The notes: generated from the sequence alone by a model not told the origin. Counted from the first letter of the stretch, positions 1 to 6,065 are shown. The stretch: 11,182 bases of DNA from Baffinella frigidus (GCA_026770585.1 MU646313.1:479010-490191), one strand, 5' to 3'. Program-made: numbers and translations.

Positions 1-60
1 GGGGTTTCACGTGTCGGGTTTCGGGTTTCGGGTTTCAGGTTTCGTGTTTCGTGTTTTGTG
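1..60 (+). repeat. Telomere-like TTTCGGG/TTTCGTG block at window start
   Basis: Heptamers of the form TTTCGGG grade into TTTCAGG and TTTCGTG. They are one-base variants of the TTTAGGG telomere repeat, with the G-rich strand on +. The block is cut off by the window start, so its full length is unknown. The same TTTCGGG/TTTCGTG mixture returns at 6318-6592. Confidence 0.8.
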
Positions 61-71
61 TCTAGAGTTGA

Positions 72-446
72 GGGTATGCCACACCTGGTACCCTTTTGAG
101 GGTGTTGATAAATGCTAACCACACGGTTGGCTTCGAGGGTTTTGGAACCCCTAGATTTAGCGGTAACGTGACCAAATTCGCATGAGAAAATCCCCAAAGG
201 TAACTGCCCACAGGGTAAGTTGACTTTTGATGAAAGGTCCGTAGTCCACTGTGTGGGGCGGGTCCGTCATAAGGCGGATAGACTGTCGGACCACTCATCT
301 CAACGCTCGAGCGCAATAAAGTTGACAAGAGAAGAAGACCTGGTACCCGGCTTCAATTTTCAGTTTTCAGGTATGCAAGACCTGGTACCCGGTATCAGTT
401 TTCGGGTTTCGGTGTTCCGTTTTCGGGTATGACAGACCTGGAACCC
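72..446 (+). repeat. Four dispersed copies of an AGACCTGGTACCCG motif
   Basis: A motif close to GGTATGCAAGACCTGGTACC occurs at 72-93, about 335-350, 370-390 and 425-446. Each of the last three is followed within a few bases by TTTTCAG or TTTCGGG-like sequence. The spacing is irregular. The motif contains GGTACC, a 6-bp palindrome. I see no gene in this stretch; it is repeat sequence surrounding inverted-repeat element A1. Function unknown. Confidence 0.6.
119..256. mobile_element. Inverted-repeat element, family A, copy A1
   Basis: This 138-bp element starts CCACACGGTTGGCTTCGAGG and ends in an imperfect inverted copy (…CCACTGTGTGG). Its interior carries GTGACCAAATTCGCAT at 168-183 and AGTTGACTTTTGATGAAAGG at 218-237. 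Both interior boxes and both ends recur in the same order at 1181-1317, which is why I treat it as a discrete element. There is no room for a transposase, so it would be non-autonomous (MITE-like). The terminal match is degenerate, suggesting an old copy. I could not find a clear target-site duplication. Confidence 0.6.
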
Positions 447-493
447 GTGCAGGCACGCTCGTTCGATGTGGTCGCTCGGAGCCCCTGGTGTTG

Positions 494-700
494 CGTTTCG
501 GGTTGAGGGTTTAGGGTTTAGGGTTTAGGGTTTAGGGTTTAGGGTTTAGGGTTTAGGGTTTAGGGTCTTGGGTTTTCGGGTTCAGGGGTTAGGGTTTAGG
601 GGTTAGGGGTTGGGGGTTGGGGGTCCGGGGTCACAATTCGGGTTTCGGGTTTCGGGTTTCGGGTTTCGGGTTTCGGGTTTAGGGTTTCGGATTCTGTGTT
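494..700 (+). repeat. Telomere-like array: (TTTAGGG)8 followed by TTTCGGG repeats
   Basis: Eight uninterrupted AGGGTTT units run from 506 to 561. They pass into degenerate GGGGTT/GGGTTA units and then a second run of TTTCGGG at about 637-690. This is the longest perfect canonical TTTAGGG run in the window. Both ends continue into non-telomeric DNA, so it is interstitial here rather than a chromosome end. The G-rich strand is on + and could form G-quadruplexes. Confidence 0.9.
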
Positions 701-1060
701 GACAGACGAGTGTTTTAGGTTTCGGTTGAGTGTTTCGGGTTTCAGGTTCAGGGTTCAGGGTCCAGGGTGTAGCGCACGGTCGGAGAGAAAAAATGACGAG
801 GAGTCGGTTAAGGCTTTACGGTCTAGGGCACATGGTCTATGGGTTTCCGGGTTCGGTTCAATGCTTTGGGGTTCAGGGTTTAGCGATTCGGGATTCGGGA
901 TTCGGGATTCGGGGGTTGGGGTTTAGGGTGAAGCGCCGGAGAGGAAAATTTGGGGGTTAGGTTGTACCGTCGGAGAGAAAGACGACGAGGAGTTGCGCGC
1001 TCGCGCTCTGCTCCCGCCCCAACACCTCCTGCATTCGGGGTTAGGGTTTGACTGTGTAAA
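701..1060 (+). repeat. Degenerate telomere-like DNA with two copies of a CGGAGAGAAA box
   Basis: Scattered GGGTTTC, TTCAGGG and GGGATTC units (a tidy GGGATTC triplet lies near 887-915) are mixed with a box resembling ACGGTCGGAGAGAAA and GACGAGGAGT. That box appears at about 777-807 and again at 966-994, with a weaker third copy near 932-945. A further box, CGCTCTGCTCCCGCCCCAAC followed by ACCTCCT (about 1004-1030), recurs in altered form near 1644-1675. Open frames here simply translate the 7-bp units. No gene seen. Confidence 0.6.
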
Positions 1061-1180
1061 GTCACTCCGGTCATCCTACACGGGGTTGTATCCCCAGAGG
1101 TCGAGCTCTACCTCACGTGGGTTGACTGTCATAGACTATTCTCAAGTTGACAGGTTTCACAGACTATTGTCAAGTTGACA
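1061..1180 (+). repeat. 20-bp direct repeat pair, 28 bp apart
   Basis: AGACTATTCTCAAGTTGACA at 1133-1152 and AGACTATTGTCAAGTTGACA at 1161-1180 differ at one base. The second copy abuts the start of element A2. The box CTGTGTAAAGTC near 1051-1062 also occurs inside element J (about 4031-4042), another sign that pieces of elements are shuffled. No gene seen. Confidence 0.65.
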
Positions 1181-1317
1181 CCACACGGTGGGCTTCGAGG
1201 TTTCGTTGACCCTTGATTCCGGGGTGTTACGTGACCAATTTGCATACAAAAATACTGAAAGTTAATCATCTTCAGGTGAGTTGACTTTTGATGAAAGGTT
1301 CGCAGTCCACCGAGTGG
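1181..1317. mobile_element. Inverted-repeat element, family A, copy A2
   Basis: This second family A copy is 137 bp, against 138 for A1. It begins CCACACGGTGGGCTTCGAGG and ends with the imperfect complement …CCACCGAGTGG. Interior boxes GTGACCAATTTGCAT (1231-1245) and AGTTGACTTTTGATGAAAGG (1279-1298) match A1 in order and spacing. A third copy of the latter box, without the termini, lies at 1771-1790 and is probably a broken remnant. Only 13 bp separate A2 from foldback element K. Confidence 0.65.
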
Positions 1318-1330
1318 TGCTGGGTTTGCG

Positions 1331-1572
1331 GTAGAGCGTTTGCGGTAATTGTTGTCCGTCTTGGACGTACGGTTTCCCCGTTTCCCCGTTTGGAAATGGA
1401 CTTATAGGACGTGACACGGATTTTAAATAGTACCGGAAATGCGCTGCTGATACTATTTTAAACAACACTTTTGTTTTACTACTCGCTCTAAAACCCTATA
1501 AGTCCATTTCAAAACGGGGAAACGGGGAAACCGTACGTCCAAAACGGACAACAATTACCGCAAACGCTCTAC
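1331..1572. mobile_element. Foldback element K with 78-bp arms (76/78 identical)
   Basis: Positions 1331-1408 and the reverse complement of 1495-1572 match at 76 of 78 bases. The outer tip is GTAGAGCGTTTGCGGTAATT, and each arm contains a CCGTTTCCCCGTTT tract. The 86-bp centre carries a second, smaller inverted repeat (TTTAAATAGTA near 1422-1432 against TACTATTTTAAA at 1451-1462), so the whole unit can fold into one long hairpin. It is 242 bp with no coding capacity. The near-perfect arms make it one of the freshest elements in the window, or one kept uniform by gene conversion. I see no obvious target-site duplication. It could also be a hairpin-RNA source rather than a transposon. Confidence 0.85.
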
Positions 1573-1825
1573 GAATCCATCAACTTTGGGGCGGAAAAGA
1601 GCCCGGGCTCGCCGATTCGGTGAGCCCAAATAGATCCGAGGCAGAGCGCTCTGTTCTCGACCCAGCACCTCCTACGTTAGTGTTTATGGTCTAGGGTGTT
1701 GGGTTTAGGGTTTGCAGAACACGGTAGGCCCTGGGGCTCCTAGGACCTAGGAACAAGAGCCTCTTCTTGAAGTTGACTTTTGATGAAAGGTTGCCCTCTT
1801 CGATGCTCCCCGCGCGTTGCGTACC
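1573..1825. repeat. Spacer with a small hairpin, repeat fragments and an orphan A box
   Basis: A hairpin GGGCTCGCCG / CGGTGAGCCC (about 1604-1626, 9 of 10 pairs, 3-base loop) is followed by a diverged copy of the 1004-1030 box. Then come degenerate GGGTTTAGGG (about 1700-1712), a near-palindrome TCCTAGGACCTAGGA near 1739-1753, and an orphan family A box at 1771-1790. No coding signal. Confidence 0.5.
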
Positions 1826-2010
1826 AGAACCCCTGATAATCGGTTGAATGGCTCCAATTCCAGTACTAAATCCCAGATACATCGAAGCTCACAACCTGTA
1901 CTCTCTCAAACAAGGGCTGACAACCTGCCCTCTCTGAAAAAGGGTTCATAACCTGCACTCGCTGGAGGGCGGGGATGTAGTTGCCATGCGACGCCGCTCT
2001 CCGCGCTTTT
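1826..2010 (+). repeat. Long direct repeat R, copy R1
   Basis: R1 starts GAACCCCTGATAATCGGTTG and includes CCAATTCCAGTACTAAA and CCCAGATACATCGAA. Then come two to three diverged units of about 28 bp of the type AACCTGCACTCTCTGAAA plus GGGCTCAT. It closes with a 47-bp block (about 1947-1993) that is identical in R2. The R1-R2 offset is about 340 bp at the left end and about 412 bp at the right, so the inner 28-bp units have changed in number. No coding function recognised. Confidence 0.8.
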
Positions 2011-2028
2011 TGTACCGATATCGAGCGA

Positions 2029-2163
2029 CCGAAGCACGTTTTTACAAGCTGAGGCCGGAAATCCGGTCTCGGCTGTTTCATTTTAAAAGTCCACCCCCCT
2101 TAGGATTCAGGTGAAAGATTTTAAACCCCTTTAAAATTGTGTCACGTCCTCGCTCGGCAGCGG
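2029..2163 (+). repeat. Repeat V, copy V1, built around a 12-bp stem hairpin
   Basis: GAAGCACGTTTT leads into a perfect 12-pair stem (2047-2058 with 2063-2074, loop AAAT, two G·U pairs if RNA). TTTTAAAAGTCC, GATTCAGG and GTCACGTCCTCGCTCGGCAG follow. The same flanks in the same order occur at 8443-8574, where the hairpin has a different sequence. Such swapping of bases while pairing is kept would fit selection on the fold, or exchange of a hairpin cassette. Confidence 0.75.
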
Positions 2164-2164
2164 C

Positions 2165-2429
2165 AGAACCCTTGATAATCGGTTGAATGGCTCCAATTCC
2201 AGTACTAAAACCCAGATACATCGAATCTGAAACGGCGTACCGCCCAGCAAGCTGCGAACCAAGCCGCAAAAAGGGCTCATATCCGAGTGCACTCGCTAAG
2301 AAGGGCCCATAACCTGTACTCTTTGAAAATGGCTCATACCCTCTCTGAAACAGGGCTCATAACCTGCACTCGCTGGAGGGCGGGGATGTAGTTGCCATGC
2401 GACGCGGCACGCCGCTCGCCGCGCTTTTT
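2165..2429 (+). repeat. Long direct repeat R, copy R2
   Basis: Same direction and order as R1: AACCCTTGATAATCGGTTGA, CCAATTCCAGTACTAAAA, then an expanded set of AACCTGTACTCT / GGGCTCAT units, then the 47-bp block identical to R1 (about 2359-2405). It ends in a GC-rich stretch and TTTTT. A third, short fragment (CCCAGATACATTAAAGCTCA and onward) sits at about 2489-2521. Likely a segmental duplication with later unit-number change. Confidence 0.8.
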
Positions 2430-2669
2430 CAGCACGCCCAGAAGGTCTCGCCCTGCGGGGAACCCCGCGTCTCCACTTAGCAGCCACCAGTCCCAGATAC
2501 ATTAAAGCTCACAACCTGTACACTAAAAAAAGGCGCATCCACTTAGCAGCCACCGGGGGCTTCACGGATACAGTCCATCTGAACGATTTGTACTAGAATC
2601 TTATCCATTGCCCTGGAGCATAACCGCACGCCCAGAAGGTTTCGCCCTGCGGGGACGCTCGCGTCACTT
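2430..2669 (+). repeat. Family F fragments between two copies of an ACGCCCAGAAGG box
   Basis: CACGCCCAGAAGGTCTCGCC followed by CTGCGGGGA occurs at about 2433-2461 and again, with one change, at 2629-2655. Between them lie two family F left ends: a 26-bp stub at 2471-2496 and a longer left portion at 2539-2625 with GGGCTTCACGGATACAGTCC and the core CCATCTGAACGATTTGTACT. Neither has a matching right end, so both are truncated. No gene seen. Confidence 0.65.
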
Positions 2670-2830
2670 TCATCGGGGCCCTTCATAGATTATGTACCAG
2701 AAACTGTCCATCTAAACGATTTGGTACAAAAAAATCTGGTACAACTCGAAGAGTTTTAAAACTCTAAATGTACAGAATGGCTCCACGCCCCAGTGATATC
2801 TGAGATATAATCTATGGAGAGACGCGATGA
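2670..2830. mobile_element. Inverted-repeat element, family G, copy G1
   Basis: This 161-bp element begins TCATCGGGGCCCTTCATAGA and ends in the imperfect complement TCTATGGAGAGACGCGATGA. The stretch CATAGATTAT / ATAATCTATG is perfectly inverted. The interior holds the core ACTGTCCATCTAAACGATTT at 2703-2722, GGTAC boxes, the perfect 16-bp palindrome AGAGTTTTAAAACTCT (2750-2765) and TGTACAGAATGGCTCCA. The order is the same in G2 (3792-3940), and the left two-thirds recur near 10186 and, inverted, near 10775. Non-autonomous, no coding capacity. Confidence 0.75.
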
Positions 2831-2880
2831 AGGTAAGGATCAGAGTGACGTTTTGGTACAGTAGAGCGGGCCCCTTCCCA

Positions 2881-3041
2881 CCACACAGCGGACTTCGAAG
2901 GGATTTCGAATAACCCACAGGTGATAAGACCTACGACCCTAGGGCAGGCAATCCGTAGGGACATAGGAGGGTTTCTATGGATTCGGTAACGGAAAATGGC
3001 TTACATCTGAGCAGAAAATCCCTTCGTAGCCCGCTGTGCGG
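2881..3041. mobile_element. Inverted-repeat element, family B, copy B1
   Basis: This 161-bp element has 25-bp ends matching at 22 positions (left tip CCACACAGCGGACTTCGAAG; right tip is its near-complement …CCCGCTGTGCGG). The interior has AATCCGTAGGGACATAGGAG and GATTCGGTAACGGAAA. B2 at 7337-7497 is the same length, 161 bp, in the opposite orientation. Right-hand halves recur at 7851-7978 and 8251-8378. Two full copies of identical length in opposite orientation argue strongly for a discrete element. Confidence 0.82.
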
Positions 3042-3082
3042 GTTGACAGTACGGAAGCCTCGATTTCATCTCGGACCATACC

Positions 3083-3189
3083 AGAATCTGTCCTGATGAA
3101 AAGGCGTAAGATAGCATCATTTGATGCCTAAAACAGCATATACACCCTTACCTTCCGCGTGGGGAGCCTAAGATAGCGGGACAGATTCT
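3083..3189. mobile_element. Short inverted-repeat element M
   Basis: AGAATCTGTCC at 3083-3093 is perfectly inverted at 3179-3189, giving a 107-bp unit. Inside are two AAGATAGC boxes (about 3108 and 3170). The second, GCCTAAGATAGC, resembles GGCTAAGATAGC in element N (about 8130), hinting at a shared ancestor. Single full copy, so the boundaries are less certain than for families A, B, F and G. Confidence 0.55.
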
Positions 3190-3346
3190 GTCTAGGTCTG
3201 AAATTAGATTCGTTTTCAAACTTTCAAATATTTTCAGTGAACTCGGGTAGAATCCGTCCATTTAAAATGAATCCTGGTACGACCCCACTGAGGATTACCT
3301 CGGAGACATCGATTCGCGTCAGCAGCGAACCTTCTGGCGTCTACCG
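3190..3346. other. AT-richer spacer with a decayed family G core
   Basis: Most of this stretch shows nothing I can assign. At about 3247-3284 the sequence GAATCCGTCCATTTAAAATG then CCTGGTAC looks like an eroded version of the family F/G core (CTGTCCATCTAAACGATT). No gene seen. Confidence 0.4.
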
Positions 3347-3467
3347 TACAGGGGCAACCCGCTCATAAGAAACGCCCACCCCCCTAGGATCACCATAGGG
3401 CCTTAGGCATAGTCCTACTGTAGGGTCCTAGGGGAGGGCGCTTTCTTATGAGCGAGGCACCCCTGTA
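3347..3467. mobile_element. Inverted-repeat element L
   Basis: Arms of about 42 bp: 3347-3389 pairs with 3426-3467, sharing TACAGGGG at the tips, GCTCATAAGAAA in the middle and a C-rich tract ending CTAGGA. About 36 of 44 aligned positions agree, with small indels. The centre contains CTACTGTAGGGTCC-type sequence related to the CCCTACGG/CCGTAGGG boxes of family B. First of five inverted-repeat elements placed end to end. Confidence 0.72.
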
Positions 3468-3471
3468 GGCC

Positions 3472-3611
3472 ACCACTTAGCAGGCAACGAGGGCTTCACG
3501 GATACTGTCCATCTAAACGATTCGTACTGGAATCTTATCCATTGCATTGGATTCCAACGGACCCCCCCCCAGATTTCCGGGAGGAAAGGAACTCGGCGCC
3601 TGCTAAGTGGT
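3472..3611. mobile_element. Inverted-repeat element, family F, copy F1
   Basis: This 140-bp element has a perfect 14-bp inverted tip, ACCACTTAGCAGGC / GCCTGCTAAGTGGT, with weaker pairing further in. The interior holds GGGCTTCACGGATACTGTCC, the shared core CCATCTAAACGATTCGTACT, GGAATCTTATCCATTGC and a run of nine or so C. F2 at 9533-9673 (141 bp) is the same element inverted. F1 lies 4 bp from L and 4 bp from O. Confidence 0.82.
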
Positions 3612-3615
3612 ACCG

Positions 3616-3788
3616 TACTACGGGGGAGGCTAGGGTGGTTTCTTGGAGCCCTTTTTACCCATATCCTGCGGTTACTTTTCCGTCAAAGTCAATTATTTGT
3701 GGGCATTTCCGGCAACTTTTGCCGATTTCAAGGCAAAATAATAGATGGACGCAGGGCGTAAAATGACACCTACCCCTCCCGCGTAGTA
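3616..3788. mobile_element. Inverted-repeat element O
   Basis: This 173-bp unit has tips TACTACGGGGGAGGCTAGGG and, from the other end, TACTACGCGGGAGGGGTAGG. The pairing continues inward with gaps (TTTTACCC…CCTGCG against TTTTACGCCCTGCG). Single copy, imperfect arms. Its exact fit between F1 and G2 supports the boundaries. The short frame starting at 3542 crosses from F1 into O and is therefore not a gene. Confidence 0.65.
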
Positions 3789-3791
3789 TGC

Positions 3792-3940
3792 TCATCAGGT
3801 CCCTCCCCGGATTCTATCTAAGAAACCATCCATCTAAACGATTTCTGGTACAAATCGAAGAGTTTTAAAGCCTCGAAATGTACAGAATGGCTCCAAGCCC
3901 CACTGAAATCCGAGATAGAGTCTATGGAGGGACGCGATGA
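3792..3940. mobile_element. Inverted-repeat element, family G, copy G2
   Basis: 149 bp, with the same interior order as G1: CATCCATCTAAACGATTTCT, GGTACAAATCGAAGAGTTTT, TGTACAGAATGGCTCCA, CGAGATAGAGTCTATGG and the end GACGCGATGA. Its left end (TCATCAGGTCCCTCC…GATTCTATCT) differs from G1's, yet it pairs with the right end of this copy (reading TCATCGCGTCCCTCC…GACTCTATCT). The pairing is retained although the sequence changed. The right end abuts element J with no gap. Confidence 0.75.
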
Positions 3941-4119
3941 CCACACGAGGCTACCCAGGCGAACAGAATAAAACGGACCTTTAAAGTTTTGTGGGCAAAT
4001 GATCACGTTTCCGCCCGCTGAGCGGTCGGACCTGTGTAAAGTCGCTGCGTTTCATCTGAAAATTACTACACACGTTTACAATCGACATTTATTCTGTTCG
4101 CATAGGTAGCCTCGTGTGG
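3941..4119. mobile_element. Inverted-repeat element J, 32-bp ends
   Basis: Positions 3941-3972 match the reverse complement of 4088-4119 at 30 of 32 bases (tip CCACACGAGGCTACC, then GCGAACAGAATAAA). Total 179 bp. The CCACAC tip is shared with families A and B although the rest differs. The middle has the small hairpin CCGCCCGCTGAGCGGTCGG and the box CTGTGTAAAGTC, also seen near 1051. Apparently younger than its neighbours, judging by its well-matched ends. No coding capacity. Confidence 0.85.
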
Positions 4120-4256
4120 GAATGCTAACCACCCTGCATCCGAGGGGCCTTCCGAGGAAGCTCTTCGCAAAATCCCCCCGAAATCGAGGATGTTTCCGAG
4201 TGGGGTTGAGGTTATATACGATGGGGTTAAGGTAATATACGATGGAGCTGGGGGTG
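4120..4256. other. Spacer with a 21-bp tandem duplication
   Basis: It starts AATGCTAACCACC, also seen at 111-122 just before element A1. Near 4208-4250 a 21-bp unit of the type GGTTATATACGATGGGGTTA is present twice. Otherwise I see nothing here. Confidence 0.5.
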
Positions 4257-4361
4257 TATCCCTTAAGTGGCCAGGTGGCCAAAATTGACCGCCAAGAGGT
4301 CCTAGGTATGTCCAAGGACCCTATCGTAGGGTGTATGCACCTACTGGCCACTAAAGGTATA
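4257..4361. mobile_element. Inverted-repeat element, family P, copy P1
   Basis: TATCCCTTAAGTGGCCAG at 4257-4274 pairs with 4344-4361 at 16 of 18 positions, giving 105 bp. The interior includes GGTCCTAGGTATGTCCAAGG and CCCTATCGTAGGG. P2 (7113-7216) has the same tip and almost the same length, 104 bp. A truncated copy starts at 6686. Confidence 0.7.
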
Positions 4362-4389
4362 TAAACATGGGGGAAGCGTATTTCATAGG

Positions 4390-4441
4390 AGGAATCATAG
4401 GATAAATTACTATGGCATGGGTAATTTTACTTATGATTCCT
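4390..4441. repeat. Hairpin with 21-bp arms
   Basis: 4390-4410 matches the reverse complement of 4421-4441 at 18 of 21 positions (AGGAATCATA at the outer end, AATTAC at the inner) with a 10-base loop. AT-rich compared with its surroundings. Could be a small foldback element or a decayed one. A C-run follows at about 4456. Confidence 0.7.
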
Positions 4442-4539
4442 AATTAAACCAACTACCCCCCCCAACAATGCTGGGTGGTACCAATCGGGCGGCGCTCGAA
4501 GACAACCGTCGCTTGATCCGAAAACTCGATCAGCGTCAG

Positions 4540-4866
4540 CACCTGAGGGTTTAGGGTTTAGTATTCAGGGTTTGGGGTTTGGGGTTTGGGGTTTGGGGTT
4601 TGGGGTTTGGGGTTTGGGGTTTAGGGCTTGGGGTTTGGGGTTCAGGGTTTGGGGTTTGGGGTTTGGGGTTTGGGGTTTGGGGTTTGGGGTTTGAGGTTTG
4701 GGGGTTGGGGTTTAGCGTTTAGTGTTTCGAGTTTGGGGTTTGGGGTTTGGGGTTTTGGGTTTTGGGTTTCGGGTTTCGGGTTTCGGGTTTGGGGGTTGTG
4801 GTTTTGGGTTTTGGGTTTTGGGTTTCGGGTTTCGGGTTTTGGGTTTTTGGTTTAGGGTTTAGGGGT
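4540..4866 (+). repeat. Telomere-like block: TTTGGGG grading to TTTTGGG, TTTCGGG and TTTAGGG
   Basis: Short TTTAGGG runs mark both edges. Inside are long runs of TTTGGGG (about 4570-4720), then TTTTGGG and TTTCGGG (about 4752-4850). Variants are grouped rather than mixed, as expected if they spread by local slippage or unequal exchange. A 75-codon open frame at 4628-4855 is only the translation of the 7-bp unit (Gly-Phe-Gly-Val-Trp-Gly-Leu periodicity) and is not a gene. G-rich strand on +. Confidence 0.92.
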
Positions 4867-4885
4867 AAGGACCTCCCCGGACCCC

Positions 4886-5166
4886 GCAGCCCCAAGCTGA
4901 TCCCGGCCTAGCTCTTCCTGCTCCTTGACGCGCTCCTATTTCCTCTCGGAAGATAACTGAATCAGTTCCTTTCCAATTGGAGGTTGAATACGAGAAATCA
5001 GTTAAGGCATAGTAAATTCAATTAGGCCGCCTAATTAAATGAACAGGCTAATTAGGGAGCTGATTCACTTAGCGAGATGGTATTGAGGGCTTATGGGTTA
5101 GGGTTTAGGGCTTATTGAGAAGCTGATCCCGGCCCAGCCCCTCTTGCTCTTTCACCCACTCCTGTT
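4886..5166 (+). repeat. Direct repeat pair (AAGCTGATCCCGGCC…) around a weak inverted repeat
   Basis: AAGCTGATCCCGGCCTAGCT plus TCTTCCTGCTCCTTGACGCG (from about 4893) recurs, diverged, at about 5121-5166. Between them lies an AT-richer inverted repeat: 4956-4978 (CTGAATCAGTTCC) against 5050-5069 (GGAGCTGATTCAC) with a 3-base gap. Inside that is a small perfect hairpin, ATTAGG / CCTAAT, at 5021-5035. A plausible reading is an old element inserted between duplicated flanks, but the repeats are long for a target-site duplication. Confidence 0.5.
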
Positions 5167-5235
5167 GTGTAGGGTTTAGAGTTCAGGGTTTAGGGGCTGG
5201 GTTTAATGTGTAGGGTGTAGGGTTTGCTGAAAAGG
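5092..5235 (+). repeat. Short degenerate TTTAGGG patches
   Basis: GGGTTAGGGTTTAGGG at about 5095-5110, and GTAGGGTTTAGAGTTCAGGG through GTGTAGGGTGTAGGGTTTG at about 5169-5227. G-rich strand on +. Probably eroded interstitial telomere sequence. Confidence 0.7.
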
Positions 5236-5260
5236 ATGTGCGCGTTTTCCCGGACTCGTT

Positions 5261-5390
5261 CTCAGATCAGGGGAGGCTACCCGCTGAAGTTAAGCTTATC
5301 ACTAAGGTAGTAGCTGATTTTCAAAAGGCTCTGAGGGTAACAAAAAGGAGGAAGTGAAGAAGTATCACAAAGCGGAGGCAGAGAAACGCA
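5261..5390 (+). pseudogene. Broken fragment of the 5' end of large-subunit (28S) rRNA
   Basis: The block at 5261-5306 contains CTCAGATCAGG, GAGGCTACCCGCTGAA, TTAAGC and TATCACTAAG in the order and spacing of the nearly universal start of eukaryotic LSU rRNA (…TACCCGCTGAA.TTAAGCATAT…). The match is interrupted by 56 bp (5307-5362) and resumes at 5363 with TATCACAAAGCGGAGG and GAGAAAC. These fit the next conserved segment of the same gene (…AAGCGGAGGAAAAGAAAC). A 10-bp stretch, TATCACTAAG / TATCACAAAG, flanks the interruption on both sides. Beyond about 5390 I cannot follow the rRNA. This is a relic, not a working gene; I see no 18S, 5.8S or ITS upstream. Identification rests on remembered conserved rRNA sequence. 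Confidence 0.75.
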
Positions 5391-5421
5391 CCGCCACGAA
5401 ATCGCGCGCGAGTCCTTTCTC

Positions 5422-5587
5422 GTTACGGAAGCGTCTAGCTGTGAAACCGCATATTGGACCTGAGGCGGATCAAATCTCCTCTGGAGCTCTACAATTACCC
5501 CCCCCTTTTGACTTTGAACTTCCTGAAAAGGGGATTTGATCCGCCTCAGGTCCCAAAAGCGTTTTCACAGCTAGACGCTTCCGAAAC
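5422..5587. mobile_element. Palindromic (foldback) unit with 58-bp arms
   Basis: 5422-5479 matches the reverse complement of 5530-5587 at 52 of 58 positions, with a 50-bp spacer. Both arms carry GGAAGCGTCTAGCTGTGAAA and GGACCTGAGGCGGATCAAAT. It begins about 30 bp after the last rRNA-like bases and ends 5 bp before the next inverted-repeat unit. Frames that cross it read both arms and are not genes. Confidence 0.85.
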
Positions 5588-5592
5588 TAATT

Positions 5593-5773
5593 CGAGAATG
5601 CTAAAGGGGCCTATTTACATGTGGGGTTGTAAAACTTTGTACTGGGATAGGTTGTTCCAACCTGGTAACTGGCCTACTCATGGCTTCAGTGGCTCCAAGG
5701 GCAATGAAAGTTACTACACAAATGCCACACAGAAAATTGTCTTGGTTTTAAATAGGCACTTCTAGCATTCTCG
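5593..5773. mobile_element. Inverted-repeat element with 25-bp ends
   Basis: 5593-5617 matches the reverse complement of 5749-5773 at 22 of 25 positions (tip CGAGAATGCTA, then CCTATTTA). The 181-bp unit is non-palindromic inside. One open frame (from 5454) runs through it and the previous unit and stops within the right end. Its peptide shows no domain I know, but the stretch inside the element looks less repetitive than anything else in the window and may be a captured fragment. No clear target-site duplication. Confidence 0.75.
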
Positions 5774-5819
5774 CGTGGGCAGTGAGGCAATCGTGTGGTG
5801 GATTTCATCACCAACCCCT

Positions 5820-6060
5820 AAATAAATCAAATGATTATCCGAAAAATAAATCAAATGATTTAATTTAAATTAAAAGATCGGCCTCTCACCGCCACGAGGT
5901 ACCCAGGGCGTGGGGCTGCCAGGGACAAAGAGGCTGTGCTCGTCCTGGGAACCCTGTCAAAAATAAATCAAAATGATTTAATTTAAGTTAAAAAAGATTG
6001 GCCTCTCACCGCCACGAAATCGCGCGCGACAGTGTCGTAGACCGCCTCCGTGCGCGATTT
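5820..6060 (+). repeat. AT-rich direct repeats (AAATAAATCAAATGATT) with a CACCGCCACGA box
   Basis: AAATAAATCAAATGATT occurs at about 5820, 5844 and (with one extra A) 5961. The second and third continue through TTAATTTAA-type sequence into GGCCTCTCACCGCCACGA (about 5880-5897 and 6000-6017), giving a unit of about 117 bp. ACCGCCACGAAATCGCGCGC at about 6008 is also present at about 5390, directly after the rRNA relic. AAATCGCGC / GCGCGATTT (about 6017 and 6052) forms a small inverted repeat. No gene seen. Confidence 0.7.
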
Positions 6061-6065
6061 GTACC

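Noticed and set aside
494-700. A true chromosome end
   Set aside because: The canonical array is only eight units and is flanked by complex DNA on both sides. All arrays in the window are interstitial as presented.
4628-4855. Gly-Phe-Trp-rich frames in telomere-like blocks (also 5998-6661 and the minus strand at 6334-6600)
   Set aside because: A 7-bp period gives a 7-residue peptide period in every frame without stops. These are artefacts.
5454-5765. 103-codon frame with a non-repetitive C-terminal half
   Set aside because: It reads across a palindrome and into a separate inverted-repeat unit, ending inside that unit's terminal repeat. I recognise no domain. The stretch at about 5600-5760 could be a captured gene fragment, noted with the element.
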